The position numbers were made by a program, and so were the translations under genes. Below, piece after piece: positions 38,845-49,400 of a DNA stretch of 64,000 nt; position 1 is the first letter of the stretch; each line of letters opens with the position of its first letter. Source of the stretch: Saccharomycopsis malanga (Eukaryota; Ascomycota; Saccharomycetes; Ascoideales; Saccharomycopsidaceae); assembly GCA_004014935.1 (NCBI GenBank), contig CP025325.1:2418001-2482000 (forward strand). The letters are read 5' to 3'. The notes beneath the pieces were generated by a model that was not told the DNA's origin, did not search any database, and was given only the letters and a program-made list of their open reading frames with translations.

Positions 38845-41487
38845 TCAATACAAGTTGACCAATCTCTCCACAGAGTAAGCCGGGATCTTATCTTCATGAT
38901 TATCATCAAGGTCGTTCCCATCGTCATGAACACTTACAATAGCATTCAACTTATCTTCCACCTTGGTATTTTTGACAGACACAATCTTAGGTTGATGTTC
39001 ACCAGCCACACTACCGGCAGCGGTGATGGCTTTCTTCTTTGCCTTTTCTCTATCTAGTTCGAGTTGCTGCTTCTCCTGTTGTTTTTCTGAGGCAACAATC
39101 ACTTCGCCCAAAAGACCATCAACCGGCTCAAATTTGCTAATTTCCGCCACCTTGTACTCGGAATATCTAATCAACTCTGTCAATTTGTTTTCATCATTGT
39201 TGAATTTAAAGTTCAAAATTCCAATACCATCGATGATAAGATTGAGCAATTTGATACCGTAATTCAACTCTATGATCTTGTATATCAATTTCTCAAAATT
39301 CATGTTGAAAACTTCATGTTCCTTACTTGATGAATTCAACAATACCTTAACAACCTTTACAATTTGTGTCTCAGACTTGCTAGTGATGAGGAGTTTGATT
39401 AACTTTTTCATCAATAAATCTTGGTTCTTGTCAGATTTAAGTTCGATGTCTGCATGGTAATAGGCAATGTTAGTATGGCCATCTGCTGATAATTCGGAAA
39501 GAAGTAGCAAGATGTCCTCAACTGACAACTGGAGATCATAATTGGTGACAATAGTGTTTAATATTATTGGTTCACTTTTAAATTTTCTGAGCAAATAATT
39601 CAAAGACAATGCTGGTGGAAACATATGACTGTTGATCAAGTATATTATAGACAACTGGGGCAAAAACTTTTTAGATTTTAACCCATATTCTACTGTGGAT
39701 TGTCCATTATCTACATTGAAAATGAGCTCAAAAATAGAGTGGAACAAACCGTAGGAAAATGCATAATCTTTTTTGGATTTTGATACCTTAAAAATGATCT
39801 TCTTGATATCTTTCCATTCATCAGCTTCATCATTAAAAGTCTGGTTATTTTTCGTGAGAATATCAATTTTAGAATAAACAGCTTGTATCTTTTCAATTTT
39901 GTAATTATGACGCTTGATAAAACTAATGAAAATTCTATCAAATTCCTGAGAATTTTTCTGCTTGGCTGTCGTAGTCAAGTTTTTCAAAAAGTTTTCAACC
40001 TTAGAAACTTCTTCAGTATCCAAGACTCCTAAAGATTTCTGTTGATCTGTATTTTCATTATTAAAAGCTTCATCACTGACCAAATATTCAAAAACTAAAC
40101 TTTCTTTGAAACTGTGCTTGCGATGGCTTCCAGCAGCCTCAGCGGCTTTTCTTTCGCAGAACAATTCAATGCCCTTACCCAAAGATTCTACCAAACTGCT
40201 GTTTCCAACATCAACTGCTAAGTTGTGCAAACTATAGTTGTTGTCATCGTTATGCAACATGAGCAAGTTCAACGAAGTAGCGGTGTTCTTTGCAGTACCT
40301 TTCACTTCCCCTATATTGAGTAACACACTTCTTTGTCTGTCATCATCAGCAGCTCTAGCTGTTGTCGGAAGCTTATAATCACTCAATACCGTCTCAAACT
40401 TGGTGTTTATAAGAAAAACACTATCACTAACGTTCAACAAGACTCTATTCAAGGATGGAGAAACAAGACCTACATCTTTACTGCTAACAGTGTTCTTAGC
40501 TAGAAGAAGACCAAAAAGACTGGCCAAGGATATAGTCTTGATATGGTCGTTTTGAGGCAATGAGTATAAAGACAAACTCTGCTCCTTAATAGCAAGCTGA
40601 TAAAGTATACCTGAATTATAACTGAAAATATATTCTTCATTAGTCTTTTGAGCAGTTCCACTTTCCAACACAGTATTGGATGAGACCTCGGCAATTTCCC
40701 CATTAGCTAAAAGCAAAATACTAGATACGATTTTGTTTCCTTGTACTTTTCTGACTAAAAGCAAAAATCCGTCATTATTGTTCACTATTATGTTTTTTCC
40801 AGTGCTTCCTGACGGAGCGTCAATGGAGCTGATATGCTTACTATATATGAGAGTGGCTTGCCTTTTCTGAACAGACTTAAACTCGTGAGTTGGTTGCTCA
40901 TAAGCATCAATATCGGCGGAAACAGTAAATGACTTCACATCTCCACTGGCAAAAAGAACATATATAATTTTGCCATTCTTACTAAACGTAAGACTTTTGA
41001 TCTCTTGATCTAATTCGACATTTACGGTGATAAGCTCTTCCGCATTTCCTTCCTTGGAACCATCTTCCTGACTCTTGCTTGATTTAACAGCTTTAGAGTT
41101 AAACGAATGATTAACAATGATCTTCAAAAAATGCTTCTTTCTGGACGAATTATAAACACTTGCCGCAAAATACATGGTGCCGCTTATAAGATCCTGAAAA
41201 ACTGCCAAATGATTCACAATAACAGAAGGAGACAATGAGTGAGACCACACAAGCTTAGGAGAAGGAATTAGAACATACGTGGATATACTAGAAGAAGAAA
41301 TAGCGAGGTGCAAGTACTTGCTGTTTGCAGTAGACCCGCTGCTTTCCACATTTTTCGCTGGTAAAGCCACATTGCCGCTACCACTATTGTCATATTTAGT
41401 GCCCACAACACATCGGCTTTCAATTGGAATGTTTGATATTCTCGGAAGTTTGATAATTTGATAAAGATCTGAAAGAGAAGGCGCCAT
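38845..41487 (-). CDS. UTP8: Utp8-like subunit of the t-UTP / UtpA complex
   Basis: Utp8 belongs to the t-UTP subcomplex of the small-subunit processome, linking rDNA transcription to 18S processing, and has been tied to tRNA export. The N-terminal pattern fits yeast Utp8: MAPSLSDLYQIIKLPRISNI, then the beta-propeller-like ISSSSISTYVLIPSPKLVWS. The remainder is a helical C-terminal half with Lys-rich segments near the end. The 880 aa are longer than the 713 of S. cerevisiae. No membrane segments. Start ATG 41485-41487. Recognition rests mainly on the N-terminus, so an unrelated nucleolar propeller protein is the alternative. Confidence 0.75.
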   Translation of the reverse strand: MAPSLSDLYQIIKLPRISNIPIESRCVVGTKYDNSGSGNVALPAKNVESSGSTANSKYLHLAISSSSISTYVLIPSPKLVWSHSLSPSVIVNHLAVFQDLISGTMYFAASVYNSSRKKHFLKIIVNHSFNSKAVKSSKSQEDGSKEGNAEELITVNVELDQEIKSLTFSKNGKIIYVLFASGDVKSFTVSADIDAYEQPTHEFKSVQKRQATLIYSKHISSIDAPSGSTGKNIIVNNNDGFLLLVRKVQGNKIVSSILLLANGEIAEVSSNTVLESGTAQKTNEEYIFSYNSGILYQLAIKEQSLSLYSLPQNDHIKTISLASLFGLLLAKNTVSSKDVGLVSPSLNRVLLNVSDSVFLINTKFETVLSDYKLPTTARAADDDRQRSVLLNIGEVKGTAKNTATSLNLLMLHNDDNNYSLHNLAVDVGNSSLVESLGKGIELFCERKAAEAAGSHRKHSFKESLVFEYLVSDEAFNNENTDQQKSLGVLDTEEVSKVENFLKNLTTTAKQKNSQEFDRIFISFIKRHNYKIEKIQAVYSKIDILTKNNQTFNDEADEWKDIKKIIFKVSKSKKDYAFSYGLFHSIFELIFNVDNGQSTVEYGLKSKKFLPQLSIIYLINSHMFPPALSLNYLLRKFKSEPIILNTIVTNYDLQLSVEDILLLLSELSADGHTNIAYYHADIELKSDKNQDLLMKKLIKLLITSKSETQIVKVVKVLLNSSSKEHEVFNMNFEKLIYKIIELNYGIKLLNLIIDGIGILNFKFNNDENKLTELIRYSEYKVAEISKFEPVDGLLGEVIVASEKQQEKQQLELDREKAKKKAITAAGSVAGEHQPKIVSVKNTKVEDKLNAIVSVHDDGNDLDDNHEDKIPAYSVERLVNLY

Positions 41488-42453
41488 TTTGTCCTTTTGA
41501 TATATACTAATTATTTAAAGTTTCCCGCCTATTGAACAGTTATACTTTATAATAACAGTATAACTTTACTATCCAATAATGATCTCTTCAAGCAACTACC
41601 TAAAACTCCAAGAACTTCAAGCCCCACCAGAATAATCGTTTTAATGTTAGGTTGAAAAGTTTCGCTATATAGAGAACGTAAAAAAATTTTTTTTATGCAT
41701 AAGTAGGCAGGGTAAATGATGATCTAGTGTACCATAATCGCGGGTGTATTATTTTTCATATTAATCGAGACGGTGATGTTATTTTAGAAAAATTAAGGCT
41801 TTGAAGAGTTTATTAATTGCTATATTTAGTTTGAAGCCAGTTTGGCTGTATTTGTAGAAAGAAAGTATTATAAGTCCAGAACATGATAGCTTGAGTGGAT
41901 ACCATGACATTAATTGTTTGACCACTATGTGTACTAGTAAAAGTATACAGTACCAAAAATAAAATAAATTGAAGCATCAAAATACTCTTTGCAATCAAAA
42001 AAACATTTCAAAATATAAAGAAAAATCGTGTTTAGGATTGAAGTCCGATCTTAAAAGGGCCTTATCGCACAATATTGAGCAAGGCACCTCACGTTTACCG
42101 TCCGATTAGAAATAATACCATCTATGCATGTTAGTTGTAATAAAAAAAAAAAAAAAAAGTTATAGGTACATGAATCATAAGTGTGTTTATTGTTCGTAAA
42201 AGGCGAAAGTCAAAGCTTTCATGAGAAACAAGTCAAAATATAGGAGTAGTTGTAGCCAAAATATAAAGAGTCGTATTAGCTGAATAAGCATAAAGAGTAA
42301 ATAAAATAGATAAACTAGACAAAAGTCTGGAATAAAAAAATGTGTAAAAAAATATATGTATAAAAAAAACATTAATAAATAAAGTCACGTAACCAAAAAT
42401 ACAAATTTCAAAAAGTTGAATCATTAAATATAATGGCCCACCTTAAAGTGTGC
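41488..42453. other. Intergenic region, UTP8 promoter to GPC1 3' end
   Basis: 966 bp. A PAC-like GATGATCT is present at 41717-41724, and an A17 run near 42142. The 42030-42120 stretch is slightly richer in GC, but I cannot fold it into a known RNA class. No ORF worth calling. Confidence 0.35.
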
Positions 42454-44088
42454 CTAGATCTGCTTCTTGGTCTCAGGAACAGTGGTAGCAGCGGTGGTAG
42501 CCGTTGTAATGGCGATTGCTTCTCCTTCGTGACTACGCGGGGTTTCAGGTGAATTACTTCTTCCGCTGTCATCTTCATGTTTAGTATCTTCTTCTCCAAA
42601 AATGTTAACACTGTTAGACGAATTATTGCTCAGGCTAGTGTTTAAAATATTTTCTGCTTGTAATTGAGAGATTTCGTTTCTAAGTTTAATCACCTCTTTT
42701 TCCAACTTTTTACCAAAGACTTCCAAGTAGAAAGTGGCACCATTGTAGGAAGCAACGATAAAAATTAAAGCCATAAACAAACTAGCCAAACGCTTGTAAC
42801 GCATCCAAAGAGGGCATAACAACATTGTACTAAGTTGATAACCATATTGAATCAAAGTGAAAGCAACTACAGGAAAAGGTTCAGGCAAACTGTTGACAAA
42901 CATACCGATGGGTTTTTTAGCAAATGATTTTCTCAACCAACTAAATGAGTTGACTCTTCCCTTTTTGATTTCATCCTTAGATTTGTAAGTGATGAAATAA
43001 TGGTACGCAGACTGCCATATAAGGTAATAGATGGAAGTCCATATAATGCCGTTCCAGCTGCTCCAAGATGTGATTTTAGCAGCCCCAGAAAACCTTTTCG
43101 CTTTAAATTCAGGATCGATTTCATGAGTGATCACAAACATGGTAACCGGCGGTATAATGTGGATAAACAGAGAAGTAATCTTTTCAATAGAATGTAAGAC
43201 AAGCGAGTTTCTCCAAAGGATGACAGCAAATGCCAATGTGCCAAAGGTAAAACTAAAGCACACTACATACAAATGCTTTGAATGAGGAAACACCCAGATG
43301 TACAACATAGTCAACACGTTGACGTAATAGCACAAGTCTGCCAAAAAGTATTGAAAATCCTTCTTGTAATACGTGTAGAGACGAATAGGCATCAAGAGAA
43401 CAAACAAGGCCGAATAATACAAATGAAAGTAGTTAGGATATTTTCCTATCAAGATACCAGCATAGAAGATTTGAAACAAGGCGAACGCATAGAAAAACTT
43501 TTCAGTTTTACTAGCTTCCACTGCTTTAAGCAAGTTTTGGTCCAACTTGTTTATTCTTTTGAACAACTTGGACCTCATGATAAGAAGATCCTCTTCATTA
43601 ATCTTATTGATAAGCCTATCTTTCTGCAATTTTGCCTTGTCTGTAATCTTCTTGGTTCTGGTTTTCACCTTGGTAAAGGCCTGACGAGACACTTTGACAG
43701 TGAACCCAGGATCTAATAGATCCATGAAAGTGACATTGTCGGCGCTTACAGCGCTGTTTACTGAATTGCTAGAATAGGATCTTTGATTCTTATAGAGTGG
43801 ACGACCATTGTTAGATCCATCAGTGTGGACAAAATCCCAATCCTCACTGGAAGAAGCATCAAAGTTATCATTGCTGCCATTGATTCCATTGCTGGATGCT
43901 GAACAGACAGATAAATGGTTGGGATCCACAATCTCCTCACTTTCTTCACTAGCCATGGGGCTCTCACTATCATGCTTATTAACTCTGCTTAATAAAACAT
44001 CTTCAACATTGCTCCCATCTGGGGCCGTCAGAGTAGTGACAGCTATCTCTTCCCGAGCCGCATGATCTTGTTTTGGTAGTCCCGACAT
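42454..44088 (-). CDS. GPC1: Glycerophosphocholine acyltransferase
   Basis: Gpc1 acylates glycerophosphocholine to lysophosphatidylcholine in phosphatidylcholine remodelling. The 544-aa protein has a soluble Ser/Asn-rich N-terminus (about 120 residues), a basic helix (TKVKTRTKKITDKAKLQKDR), then a DUF2838-type membrane core with about eight spans (KFFYAFALFQIFYAGILIGK, LYYSALFVLLMPIRLYTYYK, PPVTMFVITHEIDPEF, WNGIIWTSIYYLIWQSAYHY, and others). A coiled coil follows the last span (EKEVIKLRNEISQLQAE). This matches YGR149W. Start: ATG 44086-44088 (MSGLPKQD); the five codons before it start with TTG. Divergent from SDH4. Confidence 0.9.
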   Translation of the reverse strand: MSGLPKQDHAAREEIAVTTLTAPDGSNVEDVLLSRVNKHDSESPMASEESEEIVDPNHLSVCSASSNGINGSNDNFDASSSEDWDFVHTDGSNNGRPLYKNQRSYSSNSVNSAVSADNVTFMDLLDPGFTVKVSRQAFTKVKTRTKKITDKAKLQKDRLINKINEEDLLIMRSKLFKRINKLDQNLLKAVEASKTEKFFYAFALFQIFYAGILIGKYPNYFHLYYSALFVLLMPIRLYTYYKKDFQYFLADLCYYVNVLTMLYIWVFPHSKHLYVVCFSFTFGTLAFAVILWRNSLVLHSIEKITSLFIHIIPPVTMFVITHEIDPEFKAKRFSGAAKITSWSSWNGIIWTSIYYLIWQSAYHYFITYKSKDEIKKGRVNSFSWLRKSFAKKPIGMFVNSLPEPFPVVAFTLIQYGYQLSTMLLCPLWMRYKRLASLFMALIFIVASYNGATFYLEVFGKKLEKEVIKLRNEISQLQAENILNTSLSNNSSNSVNIFGEEDTKHEDDSGRSNSPETPRSHEGEAIAITTATTAATTVPETKKQI

Positions 44089-44682
44089 CTTGTATTGAAG
44101 CAATACAATAATATGACTGTATTATTTATTTTTCAGCAACGCTGTTGACAGAATGTGTCAAATGATTGCTTATCACCAAAGATGCCTCACTTTGTATCTG
44201 ATATGTGAATCAAGAATATTTCTCCCTTTCAATAGCAACAAAAAGAGTTTTATATTTGCTTAAATTTAAGGTGCTTTGTTGGGATTGACTGTCCTGTGTG
44301 CTTACTACTGTAGTCTAAACAAATATAAAACTCTATAAAAACGTTTTCTTCTCTTTTCGCCGTTTTAATGCTGCGGGATGACGCATGTGCATATGAAAAA
44401 AAGCATGTTAACATGATACATACATATTAATACATAAATTTACAGATCACGTGAGTAATTTCCCATTCTCCGAGAGTTGCTCCGCGCCCGCACTCGTCCG
44501 GAAAGGATCCAATGAGAAGGCTGAAATTCTGGCTTATGTAAGGCCCGGTAGGCTCCGGAGTCTACTATGGGGATATCTGTATAAGACTAACAAAAGAAAA
44601 TATTGAAATAGAGATTGAAGTAGAACTTTGCAACACTCCAATCTGTCAATCAGGTTACCGCCTTTATCACACAACATTCACA
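44089..44682. promoter_or_regulatory. Divergent promoter, GPC1 / SDH4
   Basis: 594 bp. For SDH4, CCAAT at 44509-44513 lies 170 bp upstream, the site type of the Hap complex that drives respiratory genes. A CACGTG at 44448-44453 fits a Cbf1-like factor. Assignment of factors is inference from core motifs. Confidence 0.5.
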
Positions 44683-45198
44683 ATGTCGTTTCTCTCGTCC
44701 AGACCCCTTCTCAAATTGGGACTTTCCAAGGCGTTTCTCCCTAGAACCGTTTCCCCAACCTCAATAGCCCTTGTACAGAATAGAAGAACATTGACCATTC
44801 CATTTGTCAAGACCATTCCTCAACCACCAGGATATGTTGTCGGTACTGTTAATGATGCTTACGTGAATCCTCCATCTAACAAGCTACATGGATCCAGACA
44901 CTGGACTTTCGAAAGACTTGTTGGTGTTGGTTTAGTTCCTCTTACTGTTGCCCCATTTGTCTTTGGTTCCATCTCCCCAATCACCGATTCCATTCTTTCT
45001 GTTTTGTTGTTGCTCCATTCTTATGTCGGTTTCCAATCCTGTATTATTGACTACATACCAGCCAGAGTCTACGGTAAATTGCACGACTTCTGCATGTACT
45101 TGTTGAGTTTCGGTAGTGTCGTCAGTTTATATGGTATCTATCTCATGGAATCGAACGACATTGGTTTCACCAGCCTTTTCATGAAATTGTGGTATTAA
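44683..45198 (+). CDS. SDH4: Succinate dehydrogenase membrane anchor subunit
   Basis: Anchors Sdh1/Sdh2 in the inner membrane and helps form the ubiquinone and haem sites of complex II. The 171-aa protein has a typical presequence (about residues 1-35, Arg/Ser-rich, ending near RRTLTI). The family segment GSRHWTFERLVGVGLVPLTV begins near residue 65 and contains the first span. The second contains LLLHSYVGFQSCIIDYI, with the His and the Asp-Tyr pair expected for haem and quinone. A third ends the protein (FCMYLLSFGSVVSLYGIYL). Length fits Sdh4. The S. cerevisiae paralogue Tim18 is less likely, as its duplication is recent. No in-frame CTG codon. Confidence 0.93.
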   Translation: MSFLSSRPLLKLGLSKAFLPRTVSPTSIALVQNRRTLTIPFVKTIPQPPGYVVGTVNDAYVNPPSNKLHGSRHWTFERLVGVGLVPLTVAPFVFGSISPITDSILSVLLLLHSYVGFQSCIIDYIPARVYGKLHDFCMYLLSFGSVVSLYGIYLMESNDIGFTSLFMKLWY

Positions 45199-45730
45199 GC
45201 AGTTCATAAATGATCATACAATAAACTCTCACATTTCTACATCAAATCTTATTCTACGGATACTAAATATTGAAGGTCACTACAACCACATAAGTGCCCA
45301 TATTGCGTTCAAGGCGTCACAATAGTTCCCGGTGAGCTCTTATGATTATCACCTTTATATTCATCTTTCTGTCTTTTTCGCATCCTGCAACATACTATGC
45401 TAATTCTATATCAAATTTCAAAATTGTTTTTATTGTAGATGGGCTGGCTACAATTGTGACCTACTCATTAGCGTTTTTTTTTATGATCTAACAAATAGAT
45501 GCACATACGCATTTCAATTCAGATCAGCGTACTATTTAGTTTTTACATCAAACTAAATTACCAAGTAAAAGGCAAAAGTTGCATAACTATAAACCCAATT
45601 CTGTAAATCAAAAGTCAAAATTCTGATTCATGATTTAAGCTACTCATTTGTCAAAGTCATAATGAGTAAAACATACTTAACCTCCGTTTTACCAAGTCCC
45701 CTTAGATATAGCGCGTACATACGGAACTGA

Positions 45731-45761
<31 letters not shown>

Positions 45762-46458
45762 TTCAACAGCAAGTTATGATCTACATAACATAAAGACAAT
45801 AAATTCAAGAATTACAGTTGGCTCATGGTTATCATCTAACTCCACACAAGGCAACTAATGTACACGTCTTTTCATATGCGCTCTAAGTAAAATTCTGAGC
45901 TAATTAAGAAATCCTGCCACCCCTGGTTATCAAGATAACCCGAATCCACAATGGAATAACTTCAACAATAATGTTAGGTCTTTATCTATAGATTAAACGT
46001 CCGCAGTTCTTATCTGAACACCTTTCATCAAGTAGTGCTCTGCACATGAATGGATGCGAATTGTCTTAGAAAACTCCTTTACATTTTTCCAAACTGTTAA
46101 TGCAATTGCTATCTCACAGTAACAACATTTTTTGATCTTTCATGTAAAATAAAACGTTACTTGCTACAATACTTCATTAAAGTAACTAAAATAATAGTAA
46201 AAAGGATTCAAGTAAACCAAATCTAATAGCCCTAACTAAATAACTAAATAACTAAATAACGACAAGTTGAAAAGCAAGAAAAAAAAAATACAAATCGACT
46301 AAAAAGCGAATGAACTGTAAAAAAGCCAGAAATCATGCAAAACATATTATACAAAGCTCTGAATATATAATCGAACTGATAATTTCAATGTGAATATTGA
46401 GTGTGATGAGAAAGCAAGTAAAAAATTAAATTGTATATGGAAGAAAACCATATGTGTT
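45199..46458. other. Convergent intergenic region with a repeat fragment
   Basis: 1.26 kb between the SDH4 and F-box gene ends. It holds the SINE-family fragment at 45686-45760. A small tandem TAACTAAA repeat lies at about 46232-46260. No gene found. Confidence 0.4.
45686..45760 (+). repeat. 3' fragment of the SINE-like family ending in an (ATT)n tail
   Basis: GTTTTACCAAGTCCCCTTAG followed by ATATAGCGCGTACATACGGA aligns with the last 100 bp of copies A and B. It runs directly into nine ATT units (about 45732-45758). Head and body are absent. A 3' end attached to a microsatellite tail is the expected form of a 5'-truncated SINE or LINE insertion. Confidence 0.5.
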
Positions 46459-49400
46459 TCAAAATCTTGAATAATTTCTTCCAATGTTAAGTGTTGCCGT
46501 TGTGCTCTCATTTGACAAGTCCATTTCCTTTAATGCGCGTCTGAGGTCTCTTACACTGCCCTCTATTGCCCACTGGAGGTCGCGACGCATTCCACTATTG
46601 CGAAAGTCAACCTTTTTCAATTTGCGATGTTTGATTGACGACGAAGATTGGACAAAGCTTTTTACATCTTTGGTATTGATCCAATTAACTGATCTGAGAG
46701 ACACGTACTCCAAGTTTCTAAGCATTGCCAATGAGTATAAAATCTCTTCGTTGGACACTTTACGAAGCTGGTCGAGGGACCAATGGTTCACTTTACGCAC
46801 ATCCGACAAATATAAAACATAGTCAAATTGGTTGTCAGAGGTTAACTTTGCGGGCTCATGGCTGAAAAGGAAATAGCTTAAGGTTGGTGATTTTGTAAAG
46901 AGAGCAGTGTCGTTATCAGTTGCTTTAGACTTGTTGTTATTCAGTTTTGCTTTAGCATCTTCTTCTTCGTCTTTTAATTCCTCAATGATATTGATTTGAG
47001 GCTGGTTGAAAGAAACTTTTTTAACAACACCTGAACTAGCCTCTAACTTAGACTTGAGAACGCTACTCAATTGTGTCTGTTTGACCAAGGATTTCCCCAG
47101 TGGTAAAAAGCTCTGGGAAGAGCCGCTGACAGGGGTTGAAGCACCACTGTTGTCAAGAGAGCCAATTGAATAAGTGGCATGGTCAGCATTTAAAGTCAGA
47201 CGGCTGCTTGGCTTTGATAGTTTGCTATTGTTAACCAGCAAGAATGATTCTTGAGATCGAACATCATCTTTGGACAACTTACCGAAGCTTTGATCGCTAG
47301 AATTGATAGCCAAGCCGAAGCCGGTAGGGCTTTTGGGACGCATCTCTTCTGGCTCTGAAGTATCAATTAGCACCAGATCTTTGCTCTTGTCATTATTTCC
47401 AAATTTGTTGTTGAAATTGGAATATCCCCAAAAGTCCTTATAGAAATTGCTTTGGATCTGCTTATAGTTGCAATTGTTGCTGTACCCAAAGGAGTCTTTG
47501 TAAAACTCCAAAGGCCTTGTTGCCTTCTTGTTATGAGTGTTCTTATCGCCCAAGGTGAAATCAAATCCATCATGGGCATTCGTTGTGTGATGATAACTTG
47601 GAGCAACAACATGTGTTTTCGTAAGACTTTGCGGAGTAACTGATTTCACATCTGGTTTCTTGTGCACAACGCTGTTAAACTGTGAGTAAATTGAGACCCC
47701 ATAAGCACTATCGATTTCTTTCAAGATAGAGCTATAGTTGGAATCTTTAGGTTGCGGATGAGATTCAAGTGATTGTTTTACTGCTCGGTTTGCCTTGGAT
47801 GAGACAAAGCTGCCGTCACCAACATCACCTTCTGCAAATAACATTGATCTACTGGAAATGTTTTGATAATAATCCCCCAGAGCTTTTGAGCTTGATATGT
47901 TTTTAAAATCAGTGATACTCTTGGATTTCTTGTGTAATGTTTTATTGTAGCCAAGGCCACTCGTTGATCGAGAATTACTAGTAATACCTGCATTATCGCT
48001 GAATGTTCTGGAATGAATATTGGGTCTTTCCAATTGGTTAACATCAAAACTAGCTCTACGAGCGTCAGGTTTACGGTCTTGCAAGATGCCATAATCGTCC
48101 ACCGCGTTGGCCTTGATTTCGTAATCGCCAGCCAATATCACTTTACTCATGTCAAACAAACGCAAATTGGTGCACACATTTAACAAATGAATTATATAAC
48201 CAATAGGAATATCCTTGGTGGAATATTTGTACAAAAGCTTGCTTTTCATAGGGTGTTGATTAAATAAAAGAGCCTTTTTTTTAGAAGTTGTCGTAGACTC
48301 ACTTACCGAAGGTTTCAACTTACCGTTAGCAGCAGAAATAGCAACTGATTTTGAAGAAACAAGCTTTTGGTTGCGTCTGCTATGTCCCTTAACGGTATGT
48401 TTCTTGCGGTGCCCCATTTTGTATACGATTTTTCTAAACTTGGTTCTCAAGCTTGATCCAGCGCTTTCCAATGAAGCATATCTGGATAACAAGGATTCAG
48501 AATGAAGCGAGGAGGCTACCGAATTGCGAGAGCTGATTCGGGCAACAGGGCTGTTGCTGCGGCCAGCACTTGAGGCGTTGGTCACCACTTCGGCAGCTAA
48601 TGTGCCATAAGAAGTAGACCTTTTAACAAGCTGTTTCTGAATAGCTTTAGATTTTTGTTGCTTAACCCATCCGGCTGTGGGTACAATGGTATTATACAAT
48701 GGGTCATACCTAAACTTCCATTCTCTCCAACCAGCAAGAACAATCTTCTCTTTGAATCCGAAATCATAGTCTTCAAAATCGAAAAACAACGGAAAGTTGT
48801 TATTGCTAGCTACAGAATGCTCGTCCTTAACAATGCAAATAGGCAATTTTCCAGGAGAGTTGGCTACTTCGGTTAAATTGATTCGATTTGATGGGATTTT
48901 GTTCATATCAATATTGTTGAAGGTACCGTCAAAGTATAACGTTGAATTGTTCATCAACTGTTCAATTTTATTCTTTTCTCTCTCAGTGAGAATCATGAAA
49001 GATTTTGTATCGTTGTTACCATTCCGACTTGTATTACTTTCGCCAACCTCTGAGTTTTCAAATGTTATGTAATATAATGTGTCGATGTCATGAAGCCAAA
49101 CGTCTTCAACAAGTAAGCCAAGTTTGTTGTTGCTACGAATGGTTGTAATGAATTGGGCAAATCGATAGGATGATAAAAACTTAATCTTTCTATAGACCAA
49201 TGGAAGAGCAAGGCGATAGATGCGCTTGCAGACATAAAGCAACATGACTGCTTCACGATTAGGATACAGTCGATAGTGTTTTGAAAGTTTATAGTTACGC
49301 AACACCTGGTCCAAGTAACGTTGATGTTGTCTATAACCAGCTACATCTTTTGGACGTTTTATGCGGAGTTGGTGGTCGGGATTTACGTCAAGAAGGCTTG

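Noticed and set aside
41712-41730. C-box-like ATGATGA suggesting a C/D snoRNA
   Set aside because: No D box or terminal stem at a fitting distance; it fits better as a PAC-like promoter motif upstream of UTP8.
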